Origin: Ovis canadensis
Lineage: Eukaryota; Chordata; Mammalia; Artiodactyla; Bovidae
Assembly: GCF_042477335.2 (NCBI RefSeq)
Contig: NC_091257.1
Location: 48,454,501-48,518,500 of the forward strand
Reading direction: 5' to 3'
Length of the DNA: 64,000 nt
The translations under genes and the position numbers were made by a program. Below, in pieces: positions 33,786 to 45,157 of this stretch; position 1 is the stretch's first letter, and each line of letters starts with the position of its first letter. Below the pieces are notes generated by a model. The model did not search any database and was not told where the DNA came from. It saw only the letters and a list, made by a program, of their open reading frames with translations.

Positions 33786-34315
33786 TTTTCTAATTGTTAT
33801 GAATGATTTTCTATTTTATTTCTCCATTGGCTATCATTGGTAAAGAACATTACATTAAATTTTATGAGTTAATATTTTATCTTGCAATATTGATGAACTC
33901 TCACTAGTTATAATGACTCATCTAATGGTCCTGTTGAATTTTCCATGCAGATGATCCAGTGTGCAAATAAAGACAGCTTTATCATCTCTTCAAATTCTTT
34001 TAGCTCTTATTTTGTTTTCTTGTCTCAGTGATTGCCAGGATCTCCAGATTTATAATTCATCATGATGATGGTAGACATATTTAGGTTTTTCTATTAAGTG
34101 TAATGTTTTGTTGACTAAGTATGATTTTTTTGTTATTGAGATATTGTCAAAATAAGAAAATACTTTTATATTCCCAGCTGAGATTAAAAAAAATAAAAAT
34201 CATAATAGGTATTGAATATTACCTAGTACTTTTCTGCATTTATTTTCATAGTAACATGATTTTTTTCCCCTTTAGTTCTTAGTACCTTAGGTCTTAATGT
34301 TACTGATGTTCTGAT
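33786..34315. other. AT-rich unassigned sequence
   Basis: No gene or named repeat seen. Confidence 0.45.
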
Positions 34316-34596
34316 CCTATGCTATGCTATGCTATGCTAAGTTGCTTCAGTCGTGTCCAAGTCTGTGCGACCCCAGAGACGGCAGCCCACTAGGTTCCTC
34401 TGTCCCTGGGATTCTCCAGGCAGGAATACTGGAGTGGGTTGCCACTTCCTTCTCCAGTGCGTGAAAGTGAAAAGTGAAAGTGAAGTCGCTCAGTTGTGCC
34501 TGACTCTTCGCGACCCCATGGACTGCAGCCTACCAGGCTCCTCTGTCCATGGGGTTTTCCAGGCAAGAGTACTGGAGTGGGGTGCCATTGCCTTCT
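34316..34596 (-). mobile_element. Bov-A2 SINE with (CTATG)n border
   Basis: Complete antisense Bov-A2. Its left edge is a pentamer run of about four and a half CTATG units (34316-34339) merging into CTAAGTTGCTTCAG. The right end is at GCCTTCTT. Confidence 0.95.
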
Positions 34597-34811
34597 TCAT
34601 AACATATGCTTAATTTAAATTTCTAGCATAAACTTCTTGATGCTGTTGCATCGTAAATACCTGTTAGACTTGGTTGTCTAATATTTTGTTAGGATTCACA
34701 AGTATAAAGAACTTATTATTATTATTTTTTTAATTCTTACTAGTTTCAGAATCAGGCATATGATGCTGATTATCTATTCCTTGGAAGTGTGGTAGATTAC
34801 ATCCACGATAT
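34597..34811. other. Unassigned sequence
   Basis: Short AT-rich interval; nothing to report. Confidence 0.4.
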
Positions 34812-35136
34812 CTGTCTTAATTTGGGCTGCTGTAACAAAAATACCGTAGACTTGGTGGCTTAAACAACATTTATTTCTTATAGTTCTGGAGGGTGGCAAG
34901 TCCAGGGTGCCAGGAGGTTCAGGGTCTGGTCAGGAGCTGGTTCATAGACCATTGTCTTGTTGCTTTATCCTCACATGGCTGGAAGTGAATAAGGGAGCTC
35001 TCTGAGGTCTATTTTGTAAAGGCACTAATCCCATGACTTGATCACCTCCCAAAGCCCCACCTCCTGATGCCTTCACATTGGGAATGAGGCTTCAACATAT
35101 AAATTCCAGGAAGACACAAATATTTAATACCTTAAG
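34812..35136. mobile_element. Ancient interspersed repeat, family not resolved
   Basis: Text such as 'GGGCTGCTGTAACAAAAATA', 'GGTGGCTTAAACAACATTTA', 'AGTTCTGGAGGGTGGCAAG' and 'CTCACATGGCTGGAAGTG' belongs to a well-known mammalian high-copy repeat. I cannot assign its name or class safely from memory. Confidence 0.5.
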
Positions 35137-35226
35137 AATACCCTTTGGGTCTGGGTACTTTTGCGAATGCTCAATTTCCCTAATACTTATTGGTCTGTTC
35201 AGTATTTCTTCCTGTGCCATTTCAAA

Positions 35227-35605
35227 AAATTTTCGTTGAGTTAAAATGAACATACAGCATTATATTCATTTGTGGTATACAACATTATGATCTGATATTT
35301 GCATATATTGCAAAATGATCACCATGATAAGTTTAGTTATTATCTGTTGCCACACATAGTTGCAATCACACATAGTTGCAGTGTGTTTTTTGTGATGAAG
35401 ACTTCTAAGACACTCTCTCAGCAAGTTTCAAATGTGCAACTCAGGATTATTAACTATAGTCACTGCTGTATATTGTTATATCATCAGTGACATTTATAAT
35501 GGGAAGTCTGTGCCTTTGATCCCCTTCACCTATCTTTCCCATCCCCATTTTTAAAATTTTACATATATCCAGAACTATATTTTGGCTAGACTTTCTATGT
35601 GTATT
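35227..35605 (-). mobile_element. Old L1 3' end (antisense)
   Basis: Blocks TGCAAAATGATCACCATGAT, TTAACTATAGTCACTGCTG and CTTTGATCCCCTTCACCTA are the L1M-type 3' region in antisense. Confidence 0.75.
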
Positions 35606-35654
35606 AAAGCTGAGTAGTTAATATTTTTATTATTGTTATATCACTGTGTCATAG

Positions 35655-35928
35655 TTGATTATATTTTTCCTTTTTTAACTTTTTATTTTTCATTGTAGTA
35701 TAGCTGATTAATAGTGTTGTGATAGTTTCAGGTGGACAGCAAATGGACTCAGCGATACATATGCATGTATCCATTCTCCCCCAAACTCCCCTCCAATCTA
35801 GGCTGCCACATAACATTGAGCAGAGTTCCCTGTGCTGTATAGTAGGTCCTTGTTGGCTATCCATTTTAAATATAGCAGTGCATATGTGTCCATCACAAAC
35901 TCCCTAGTTAATCCCTTCATCTCTAGTT
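35655..35928 (-). mobile_element. L1 3' end (antisense), different copy
   Basis: Blocks 'GTTTCAGGTGGACAGCAAA', 'CAGAGTTCCCTGTGCTGTAT' and AGTAGGTCCTTGTTGGC follow the younger L1 3'UTR type seen at 9.3-10 and 53.6 kb. Confidence 0.82.
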
Positions 35929-36571
35929 CATATTATCTCTGTTTTTCTTGACCAGTTATGCCAGAGGTATGCCTACCTGATTAGACAGATTTATCTTCTG
36001 ATTTGTTTCTACTGGCCAAAGCAGATCCAATGTTCTTTAAAAATTAGCCAAACCTTTCTCACCTTCTGGTAGTTCTTGTCCTCTTCTCAGGTTTGGGGAA
36101 TTTTCCAAAAAAAACTTTAAAAGTTTTGGGCAACTTTCCAAACCAGATAATTTCTTGGACATCACATTGCAGAGTTTGAAATATATAAATTAAATGTGAT
36201 TTAATTTATTATTTGATAGAAAAGATCTACTAGATTCCCTATCTCACCATCCATCCCCATAATTCAGGGAAATTAGGGTCCAAGGGGCAATCAGGCTACT
36301 ATTAAATAATAGCACAAATATGAAAATTACAACAGTGGTAAGATTAAGGAGTGGGGAAAGGCTATGAGAAGTGATGCAAGAAGCACTGACTCAACTATGA
36401 CCATCAAGGAAAATGTCTTGGGTTAAGTGATAGGAGTTATCTTGGTGAGGAAGAGAAGGAACAGCATGAGTAAAAGTCCTAAGGCAGGGAGCCAATGAGA
36501 TGGGATGAGAGGATTAAATGAATACATTCAGGGATTTCTGCAGTCAAGTCTGAACCAGTCGTGTTGATGGT
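35929..36571. other. AT-rich unassigned sequence
   Basis: No gene or named repeat seen. Confidence 0.4.
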
Positions 36572-36648
36572 ATTACGTTGGCCAAAACGTTCATTTGAAT
36601 TATGCTGTCAAATGTTATGGAAAAATCTGGATGAACTTTCTTTAGACA
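36572..36648. mobile_element. Mariner-type MITE, about 77 bp
   Basis: The left end TTGGCCAAAACGTTCATTT and the inverted right end (reverse complement of GATGAACTTTCTTTAGA) form imperfect terminal repeats around a short centre, TTATGGAAAAATC. This is the layout of the short mariner palindromes in ruminant genomes. TA bases lie at the left junction. Confidence 0.65.
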
Positions 36649-37704
36649 GAGAAGAATTGAGAAAGAGTCCTAGGTTGTAAACTGAAAGGTATATGCATTA
36701 AAGTTGGAAAAACCCCAGAAGATAAAAATCCTATTTGTATCCTGAGAAAAATAACTGCAAAGACATATTTCAATAACTGAACATACCCTCAGAAAACACA
36801 AAAATGTCTCTGGAAGGGTTTTAAGTTGTTCCTGCATTGATTTGAAATGATCAGAACTCAAAATGTTGCAGGTTAAAATGGAAAATAATTAAAAATGATT
36901 CTTTGGGATAATATAAACCAAAGCAATATGTTAGATCTGGAATATATTCAACTTTCCCATTATTGCATATTGAAGACAAATATATTTTCAACTTATAAAG
37001 TAGTATTTGCTTTTAATTTAATTGCGAGAAGAAGAGCTGATTAGTTAAATTTCAACTCTGCAACAACCAGCCTTTCCTAGGAGCACAGACTCAGATGTGC
37101 ATGCCCCGGCACCTCTTTCTGCATCGTGCCATATACCAGCTTTTTGGTTGAATGATAATGTCTGCAAGTACCATATATCTCTTGGTGAGAATAAGCTATA
37201 GGTTTGCTTAAAGGTTACTAACTTCAGTTGCCCGAAATATGTGACTGTAAGTGACAAATCTGGGCCCAAAAAAGAGGCAAGAAATTGAGATGATGTAATT
37301 TATAGCTTCTTTCCCAAAGAAATTGATGCAAGATGATTTGTTCATCTTAATAACATTTTAGTAGATTCTTTCCCATAACACGTATTGCAAACCAGAACAT
37401 TAAGCACTGCAGAAGCCTTATTATGGCTATGGATTTAGTAATGTGACAAACAGATTGCCTTGGTTATAAAACCTGAGATTGCTTTCTTTGGTTTTGCAGC
37501 ATATGGAATTCTTCTTGGTGAACCATTAAACATGCACCATGCTTTTCTAATTAAAACTAACGATTCCCTTTGTCACCATTTATCCCATCATTTCCTGGTG
37601 CAGAAACTTTCATAGCATCATAGGATAAAGGCCAAATGTCATAGTCTAAAATGCAGTTCCTCCATGACCTTCCTTTCTGCTCTTGCTACCCTTTAGGCTC
37701 TTGT
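36649..37704. other. AT-rich unassigned sequence
   Basis: I see no gene or named repeat. Open frames are below 75 residues. Confidence 0.4.
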
Positions 37705-37913
37705 GAAAGTGAAAGTCACTCAGTCGTGTCCTACTCTTTGCGACCCTGTGGACTGTAGCCTGCCCGGCTCCTCTGTTAATGGAATTCTCCAGGCCAGAAT
37801 ACTGAAGTGGGTCGCTGTTCCCTTCTCCAGGCGATCTTCCCAACCCAGGGATTGAACCCATGTCTCCCACATTGCGGGTGGATTCTTTACCGTCTGAGCC
37901 ACCAGGGGAACCT
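37705..37913 (-). mobile_element. Bov-tA SINE
   Basis: Antisense copy from GTGAAAGTGAAAGTCACTC to GAGCCACCAGGGGAACC. The GTGAAAGTGAAAGTC start is the typical 3' tail of Bov-tA subtypes. Confidence 0.94.
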
Positions 37914-38380
37914 AGTAAACAGTCTGTATGATTTCTCCAAATGTGACTGGTCCCTTCCTGCCTCTGTAGCTTACTCAGTGCTCCTTGTAAAGTTCACTTT
38001 CTCTCTTTCATCTTAGCCTGCTGAAGCCCTTGCAGTTCTTTCAGAATCATCTCAGATGCACCACGCATCCTGGAAGCTTTCCTTGGTCTTTCTAATTACG
38101 CTTCCCAAACTGGGTTCCTCAGAACACCTATTCTATGGACCATAGAAGGACACTGCTTTCTGGAGAGTCACGAAACGAAAGGAGCATCTTAAATGCTTAG
38201 AGAAGTTGTACAGTAAAGACATCTGTTAATTTTTGTTCAGCTCAGCACTTCCTAAACTTGGTGTGACCATGAATTTTCCTTCCAAATGGTACTTGTTAAC
38301 ATCACAGAGAGCAGACTTTGAGAAATATTCCCCTGCTAGTCTGTGTTCCCTGTTTGCAGGTCCTTATTTACTCATTCACT
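37914..38380. other. Unassigned sequence
   Basis: No gene or repeat I can name. Confidence 0.4.
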
Positions 38381-39426
38381 TCACTTCAGTTCGGTTCAGT
38401 CACTCAGTCGTGTCCGACTCTTTGTGAATGAATTGCAGCACGCCAGGCCTCCCTGTCCATCACCAACTCCTGGAGTTCACTCAGACTCATGTCCATCATG
38501 TCAGTGATGCCATCCAGCCATCTCACCCTCTGTCGTCCCCTTCTCCTCCTGCCCCCAATCCCTCCCAGCCTTAGAGTCTTTTCCAGTGAGTCAGCTCTTC
38601 ACATGAGGTGGCCAAAGTACTGGAGCTTCAGCTTTAGCATCATTCCTTCCAAAGAAATCCCAGGGCTGATCTCCTTCAGAATGGACTGGTTGTATCTCCT
38701 TGCAGTCCAAGGGACTCTGAAGAGTCTTCTCCAACACCACAGTTCAAAAGCATCAATTCTTTGGTGCTCAGCTTTCTTCACAGTCCAACTCTCACATCCA
38801 TACATGACCACAGGAAAAACCATAGCCTTGACTAGACGGACCTTTGTTGGAAAAGTAATGTCTCTGCTTTTCAATATACTGTCTAGGTTGGTCATAACCC
38901 TCCTTCCAAGGAGTGAGCGTCTTTTAATTTCATGGCTTCAATCACCATCTGCAGTGATTTTGGAGCCCCAAAACATAGTCTGACACTCTTTCCCCATCTA
39001 ATTCCCATGAAGCGATGGGACCAGATGCCATGATCTTCGTTTTCTGAATGTTGAGGTTTAAGCCAGCTTTTTCACTCTCCTCTTTCACTTTCATCAAGAG
39101 GCATTTTAGTTCCTCTTCACTTTCTGCCATAAGGGTGGTGTCATCTGCATATCTGAGGTTATTGATATTTCTCCCAGCAGTCTTGATTCCAGCTTGTGCT
39201 TCTTCCAGCCCAGCGTTTCTCATGATGTACTCTGCATAGAAGTTAAATAAGCAAGGTGACAATAGACAGCCTTGACGTACTCCTTTTCCTATTTGGAACC
39301 AGTCTGTTCATGTCCAGTTCTAACTGTTGCTTCCTGACCTGCATACAGATTTCTCCAGAGGCAGGTCAGGTGGTCTGGTATTCCCATCTCTTTCAGAATT
39401 TTCCAGCTCATTGTGATCCACACAGA
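38381..39426 (-). mobile_element. BovB LINE, 5'-truncated (1.05 kb)
   Basis: 3' terminus CACTTCAGTTCGGTTCAGTC at the left. It is truncated at the TTGTGATCCACACAG region (the RT FD-C-VDHNK block) on the right. YADD is intact in the frame at 38942-39262. The C-terminal frame 38599-38895 has MYGCESWTVKKAEH. Frameshifts separate them. Confidence 0.94.
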
Positions 39427-41107
39427 ACAGAAAAGGTATTTATAGGCTGTACGCTAAGTATAAAGAAGGATTTAAAAAATTACTCAGGCTTAGAGTCTCG
39501 CGAGAAGCTTAAAGTCCAGTAGGGGAAATAAGACGGTAATGGCTGTCCAAGGTTGGCTGTGTCACATGTCCCGATGCAGGCACCAGTGAGATGCTGTGGA
39601 GGCTCAGGGTGGAAGACAGCCTTTCAACCCAGGGAATATCTGTCTGGGTCCTTCAAGAAACAGATTCCCAATGTGTGCTTTGTAGCCAACTAGGAGTTCC
39701 TGGATGATTTCAGATGGTATATTAATGAACATTAACAATGTTTATTTAGGTATTAAATATGAATTTGAAAATGTCACTAGTTGCCCAGAGTTTTTGGTGG
39801 TGCTGTTGGTGCCCATAAGTTACATAAGTTAAAAGCTTGAGAGAGACTTTTAAATGAAAAAGTAAATAGATAATAAAATGGGAAATAGAGAAAAATGTAG
39901 ATTCCAAGACAGGATTAACCGTGCAAGGATTGATTAGGGGGTATGAGCTCTGAGAAAACAGGGAGGGAGCTGAGAAAACCTGGGAGAGCCATCCAGCCAC
40001 CGTGCAGCCTGACCCCTGAGTGAAAGAGAAATTGAGGGTTAAGAGAAAGAGAGGGCTGCCCAGGGAAGATGTGGCCAGGCCATCGGGAGTCCTTGAGCCA
40101 AAGCTAGCCTCAGAGCTGTCTGGAGGTGTCTGTTATACTCAGTCATGGCCGGGAGCAGCCCAGGGGTGATGTGGCCTCCACACAGGGACAGCACTGAGTC
40201 CAGAGTGAAGCCGCTGGCCTGGAGGTCAGTCCTGTTGTTGCTGGCGCATGAAGTGTGTTTCGATGGCTGCAGCTGAGCACTGGGGTGAGGGGTTCACAAG
40301 CTGGCACTGGTGCTTGTCCTTGATGTCATATTGGAACATAGAGGTGGGAGAGAAGAGTGTTCCAGGTAAGATGAGCAGTAATGCAGAAGCAGAAAAATAT
40401 GGAATTGCCCGTGGAAAACATCATTTCATTTATGGTTGGAATGTAAGGTATGGGAGAGCTGTTAAAAGTTACTGGTGTGGATTCTGGAGTCAGGCAGCCT
40501 GGCTAGAATCCCAGCTGCTTGCTCCCTTACATTGGGTGAGGCCCCTCACATCTCTTTCTTCCACTTTCCTCATCTTTACTGTGGGAATAGTGATGGGGTG
40601 GTTGTGTCATTCCAACAACAACCTTTGAAACCAACTAGGTGTCTGACGTAACAAACCCGAGTGAGTGTAGACCCCACACTTGAGGGCTGAGTAGTGCTGA
40701 AGTGAGTGCCCGCACTTAAGAAGGCAGCTGTCGATGAGGTCCCCAGGCTACTTGCACGTCTGCCCAGCTGGCTGCAAATTCAAGATTTTCCACACGCTCA
40801 CCCCTCAGGTGCAATAATTCACTAGAATGACTCACAGAACTCAGAATAAAGCTTTGCTGACAATGACCACTTTTCTATTTTTTACAAAGGGTGAAACTTA
40901 GGGACAGGCAAATGGGAGAGATGCATATAGGGCAAGGAGTGGGGTGGGGGACAGGGCTTCCATGCTTCTCCAGGAACAGCTACTCCCCCAACACGATCAA
41001 TAAGTTCACTAACCTATGTGTCTATGTTAGCATAAACACAGGTGTGGATGAGATGGGAGTGTTAAGAATAGCAAAAGACACTCCTGCCACTCAGGAGTAA
41101 TGTCATG
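39427..41107. other. Unassigned, with a MIR at about 40457-40600
   Basis: MIR sense-strand blocks (GATTCTGGAGTCAGGCAGCC, CCACTTTCCTCATCTTTACTG in parts) are recognisable at 40457-40600. A TCTCGCGAGA palindrome lies at 39496-39505. The 126-residue plus frame at 40248-40628 overlaps the MIR and is not a credible gene. Confidence 0.45.
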
Positions 41108-41535
41108 TTTATGTGAAATAGACATACGTGAAATACACTATCTTAACAATTTTTGAGTACAGTTCAATGGTATTAGATACATGCACACTGCTATGTAGTC
41201 ATCCCCGCCCTTCCATCCTCATGACTCTATTCAGCATATAAAACGGAAACTATACACACACTGAGTAATTCCTCATTTTCGTCTCCTTCAGCCTGTCAAC
41301 CAACATTTTATTCTCTATGCTTATAGTTTTGACTATTCTAAGTTAACTCACTTCAGTGGGTTCATACCGCATTTGTCTTTTTTGTGACTTAAATAATGTC
41401 CTCAAAGTTTATCTCTGACGTTACGTATTGCACAATTTCTTTCTTTTTTAAGGCTAGGTAATAGTTCATGTGTATAGACCACATTTTGCCTGTCCATTCA
41501 TCTGTTGGTGCACACCTGGGGTGCTTTGATGTTTT
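41108..41535 (-). mobile_element. Old L1 3' end (antisense)
   Basis: Blocks TATGTAGTCATCCCCGCCC and TGTCCATTCATCTGTTGGTG are L1M-type 3' text in antisense. It stops at the BovB 3' terminus. Confidence 0.7.
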
Positions 41536-43716
41536 CAGTTCAGTCGCTCAGTCATGTCTGACTGTTTGCAATCTGACAGACTGCAGCACGCCAGGCTTCC
41601 CTGACCACTACCAACTCTCGGAGCTTGCTCATACTCATGTCCATTGAGTCGGTGATGCCATCCAACCATCTCATCCTCTGTCGTCCCCTTCGCCTCCTGC
41701 CTTCAATCTTCCCCAGCATTAGGGTCTTTTGCAAGGAGTCAGTTCTTCACATCAGATGGCCAAAGTATTGGAGTTTCAGCTTCAACATCAGTCCTTCCAA
41801 TGAATATTCAGGACTGATCTCCTTTAAGAGGGACTGGTTGGATCTCCTTGCAGTCCAAGGAACTCTCAAGAGTCTTCTCCAACACCACAGTTCAAAAGCA
41901 TCAACTCTTCAGTGCTCAGCTTTCTTTATGGTCCAACTCTCACATCCATATGTGACTGCTGGAAAAACCATAGCTTTGATTAAAGGAACTTGTCGGCAAA
42001 GTAATGTCTGTGCTTTTTAATATGCTGTCTAGGTTGGTCATAGCTGTTCTTCCAAGGAGCAAGCGTCTTTTAGTTTCATGGCTGCAGTCACCATCTGCAG
42101 TTGTTTTGGAGCCCCTCCAAATAAAGTATGTCACTGTTTCCATTGTTTCCACATCTGTTTCCCATGAAGTGATGGGACCAGATGCTGTGATCTTCATTTT
42201 TTTAAATCTCAGTTTTATGTATTTATTTATTTACTTTTACCTTACAACATTGTATTGGTTTTGCCATACATTGACATGAATCCTCCATGGTTGTACATGT
42301 GTGTTGAGTTTTAAGCCAGATTTTTCACTCTTCTCTTTCACTTTCATCAAGAGGCTCTTTAGTTCTTCTTCGCTTTCTGCCATAAGGGTGCTGTCATCTG
42401 CATATCTGAGGTTATTGATATTTCTCCCGGCAGTCTTGATTCCAGCTTGTGCTTCATTCAGACTGGCATTTCACATGATGTACTCTGCATGTAAGTTAAA
42501 TAAGCAGGATGACAATATACATCCAGGACATGCTCCTTTCCCAATTTGGAACCAGTCCGTTGTTCCATGTCCGGTTCTAACTGATGCTTCTTGACCTGCA
42601 TACAGATTTCTCAGGAGGCAGGTCAGGTGGTCTGGTATTCCCATCTCTTTAAGAATTTTCTACAGTTTGTTGTGATCTACACAGTCAGAGGCTTTGGCGT
42701 AGTCAAGCAGAAGTAGATGTTTTTCTGGAACTCTCTTGCTTTTTCACCGATCCAGCGGATGTTGGCAGCTTGATCTCTGGTTCCTCTGCCTTTTCTAAAT
42801 CCAGCTTGAACATCTGGAAGTTCACGGTTCATGTACTGTTGAAGCCTGCCTTGGAGAATTTTGAACATTAGTTTCCTAGTGTGTGAGATGAGTGTAATTG
42901 TGCGGTAGTTTGAGCATTCTTTGGCACTGCCTTCTTTGAGATTGGAATGAAAACTGACCTTTTCCAGTCCTGTGGCCATTGCTGAGTTTTCCAAATTTGC
43001 TGGCATATTGAGTGCAACACTTTCACAGCATCATCTTTTAGGATCTGAAAGAGCTCAACTGGAATTGCATCACCTCCACTAGCTTTGTTCATAGTGATGC
43101 TTCCTAAGGCCCACTTTACTTTGCATGCCAGGATGTCTGGCTCTGGGCGAGTGATCACACCATCGTGGTTATCTGGGTCATGAAGATCTTTTTTTGTATT
43201 GTTCTTCTGTGTATTCTTGCCACCTCTTCTTAATATCTTCTGCTTCTGTTAGGTCCATACCGTTTCTGCCCTTTATTGAGCCCATCTTCACGTGAGATGT
43301 TCCCTTGGCATCTCTAAGTTTCTTGAAGAGATCTCTAGGCTTTCCCATTCTATTGTTTTCCTCTATTTCTTTGCACTGATCGCTGAGGAAGGCTTTCTTG
43401 TCTCTCCTTGCTATTCTTTGGAACTCTGCATTCAAATGGGTATTTCTTTCCTTTTCTCCTTTGCCTTCAGCTTCTCTTCTTTTCTTGGCTATTCGTAAGG
43501 CCTCCTCAGACAACCGTTTTGCTGTTTTGCATTTCTTTTTCTTGGTGATGGTCTTGATCACTGCCTCCTGTACAATGTCACAAACCTCCATCCGTAGTTC
43601 TTCAGGCACTCTATCAAACCTAATCCCTTAAATCTATTTGTCACTTCCACTGTATAATCGTGAGGGATTTGATTTAGGTCATAGCTGAATGGTTTTCCCT
43701 ACTTTCTTCAATTTAA
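41536..43716 (-). mobile_element. BovB, left arm of a 2.2-kb inverted pair
   Basis: Runs from the BovB 3' terminus to a point in the endonuclease-RT linker (TTAAATTGAAG in sense). The frame 43178-43609 differs from its counterpart 50931-51362 at 2 of 143 residues, and 42868-43158 is identical to 51382-51672 over 96 residues. Both arms share an RT frameshift, a TAG replacing the Trp codon after VDHNKL, a TGA where the family reads IMRNA, and a loss of the QGC motif context (CPGC). Both also contain the same L1 fragment. Nonfunctional. Confidence 0.95.
42198..42303 (+). mobile_element. Small L1 3' fragment inside the left BovB arm
   Basis: The text TTTATTTATTTACTTTTACC then ATTGTATTGGTTTTGCCATA matches the extreme 3' end of a bovine L1 in antisense relative to this strand, with its A tail toward TTTTTTTAAATC. 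It replaces about ten bases of BovB. The same insertion is at 52241-52342. Confidence 0.75.
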
Positions 43717-44772
43717 ACTGCAGAAGGGAATGGAAAACCACTTCAGTATTCTTGCCTTGAGAACCCCATGAACAGTATGAAACCAGAAAAGGATATGACA
43801 CTGAAAGATGAACTCCCCAGGTCAGAAGGTGCCCAATATGCTACTGAAGAAGAGTGGAGAAATAACTCCAGAAAGAATGAAGAGATGGAGCCAAAGTGAA
43901 AACAAAGCCCAGTCACAGATAAGACTGAAGATAGAAGTAAAGTCCGATGTTGTAAAGAATAATATTGCATGGGAACCCGAAATGTTAGGTCCAGGAATCA
44001 AGGCAAGTTGGAAGTGGTCAAGTGGGAGATGGCAAGAGTGAACACCGACATTTTAGGAATCAGTGAACTAAAATGGACTGAAATGGGCAAATTTAATTCA
44101 AATGACCATTATATCTACTACTGTGGCCAAGGATCCTTTAGAAGAAATGAAGAAAGTCCTCATAGTCAACAAAAGAGTCCAAAATGCAGTATTTGGGTGC
44201 AAACTCAAAAATGAAAGAATGGTCTCTGTTCGTTTCCAAGGGAAACCATTCAATACCACAGTAAACCGATTCTATGCCCTAGCCACTAATGCCAAAGAAG
44301 TTGAAGTTAAAAGGTTCTATGAAGACCTACAAGACCTTCTAAAACTAATGCCCCCAAAAGATGTCCTTTTCGTTATAGGGGACGGGAATGCAAAAGCAGA
44401 AGCCAAGAGATAATCTGGAGTAACAGGCAAATTTGGCCTTGGAGTACAGAATGAAGCAGGGCAAAGGCTAACAGAGTTTTGCCAAGAGAATGCACTGGTC
44501 ATAGCAAACACCCTCTTCCAACAACACAATAGAAGACTCTACACATGGACATCACCAGATGGTCAACACCGAAATCAGATTGATTATATTCTTTGCAGCC
44601 AAAGATGGAGAAGCCCTATACAGTCAGCAAAAACAAGACTGGAAGCTGACTGTGGCTCAGATCATGAACTCCTAATTGCAAAATTCAGACTTAAATTGAA
44701 GAAAGTAGGGAAAACCACTAGACCATTCAGTTATGACCTGAATCAAATCCCTTACAATTACACAGTGGAAAT
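43717..44772 (+). mobile_element. BovB 5' part in opposite orientation to the left arm
   Basis: Sense BovB from the GGAATGGAAAACCACTTCAG region through the endonuclease domain to CACAGTGGAAATG. It abuts the left arm head-to-head. Both pieces contain the same roughly 80 bp of consensus at their breakpoint ends (43635-43716 and 44691-44772). It is truncated on the right by L1. Confidence 0.88.
43969..44413 (+). pseudogene. BovB APE-type endonuclease remnant
   Basis: Two overlapping frames hold the N-terminal apurinic-endonuclease-like domain: ILGISELKWTEMGKFNS at the front, FYEDLQDLLK and VLFVIGDGNAK further on. In the family the last block is GDWNAK with a conserved Trp before the catalytic Asn; here Trp is Gly. 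A TAA at 44411 ends the frame. Downstream, past this stop, the NQIDYILCSQRW and SDHELL blocks persist. In active BovB this domain nicks the target DNA; this copy is dead. Confidence 0.85.
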
Positions 44773-45157
44773 GTCCATCATTATATGAATGGATAAAGAT
44801 GTGGTCTATATTCACAACGTAATATTACTCCATCATAAAGAATAGTGTAATGTAATTTGCAGCAGATTTTCATAATAAGTGAAGTCAGACAAAGAAACAC
44901 AAATATTATATGACATCACTTAATGTGGAATCTTAAAAAAAGGAAACAAACGGACTTATTTACAAAATAGAAATAGACTTACAAACAAAGAAAACAAACT
45001 TATGGCCATGAAAGGGAAAAATGGGGGAAGGATAAATTAGGAGTTTGGGATTAAAATATACATACTACTTTATATAAAATAGATAACCAACAAGGACCTA
45101 CAGTTTAGCACAGGAAACAATTCTCAATATTCTATAATAACCTATGATGGAAAAGAA

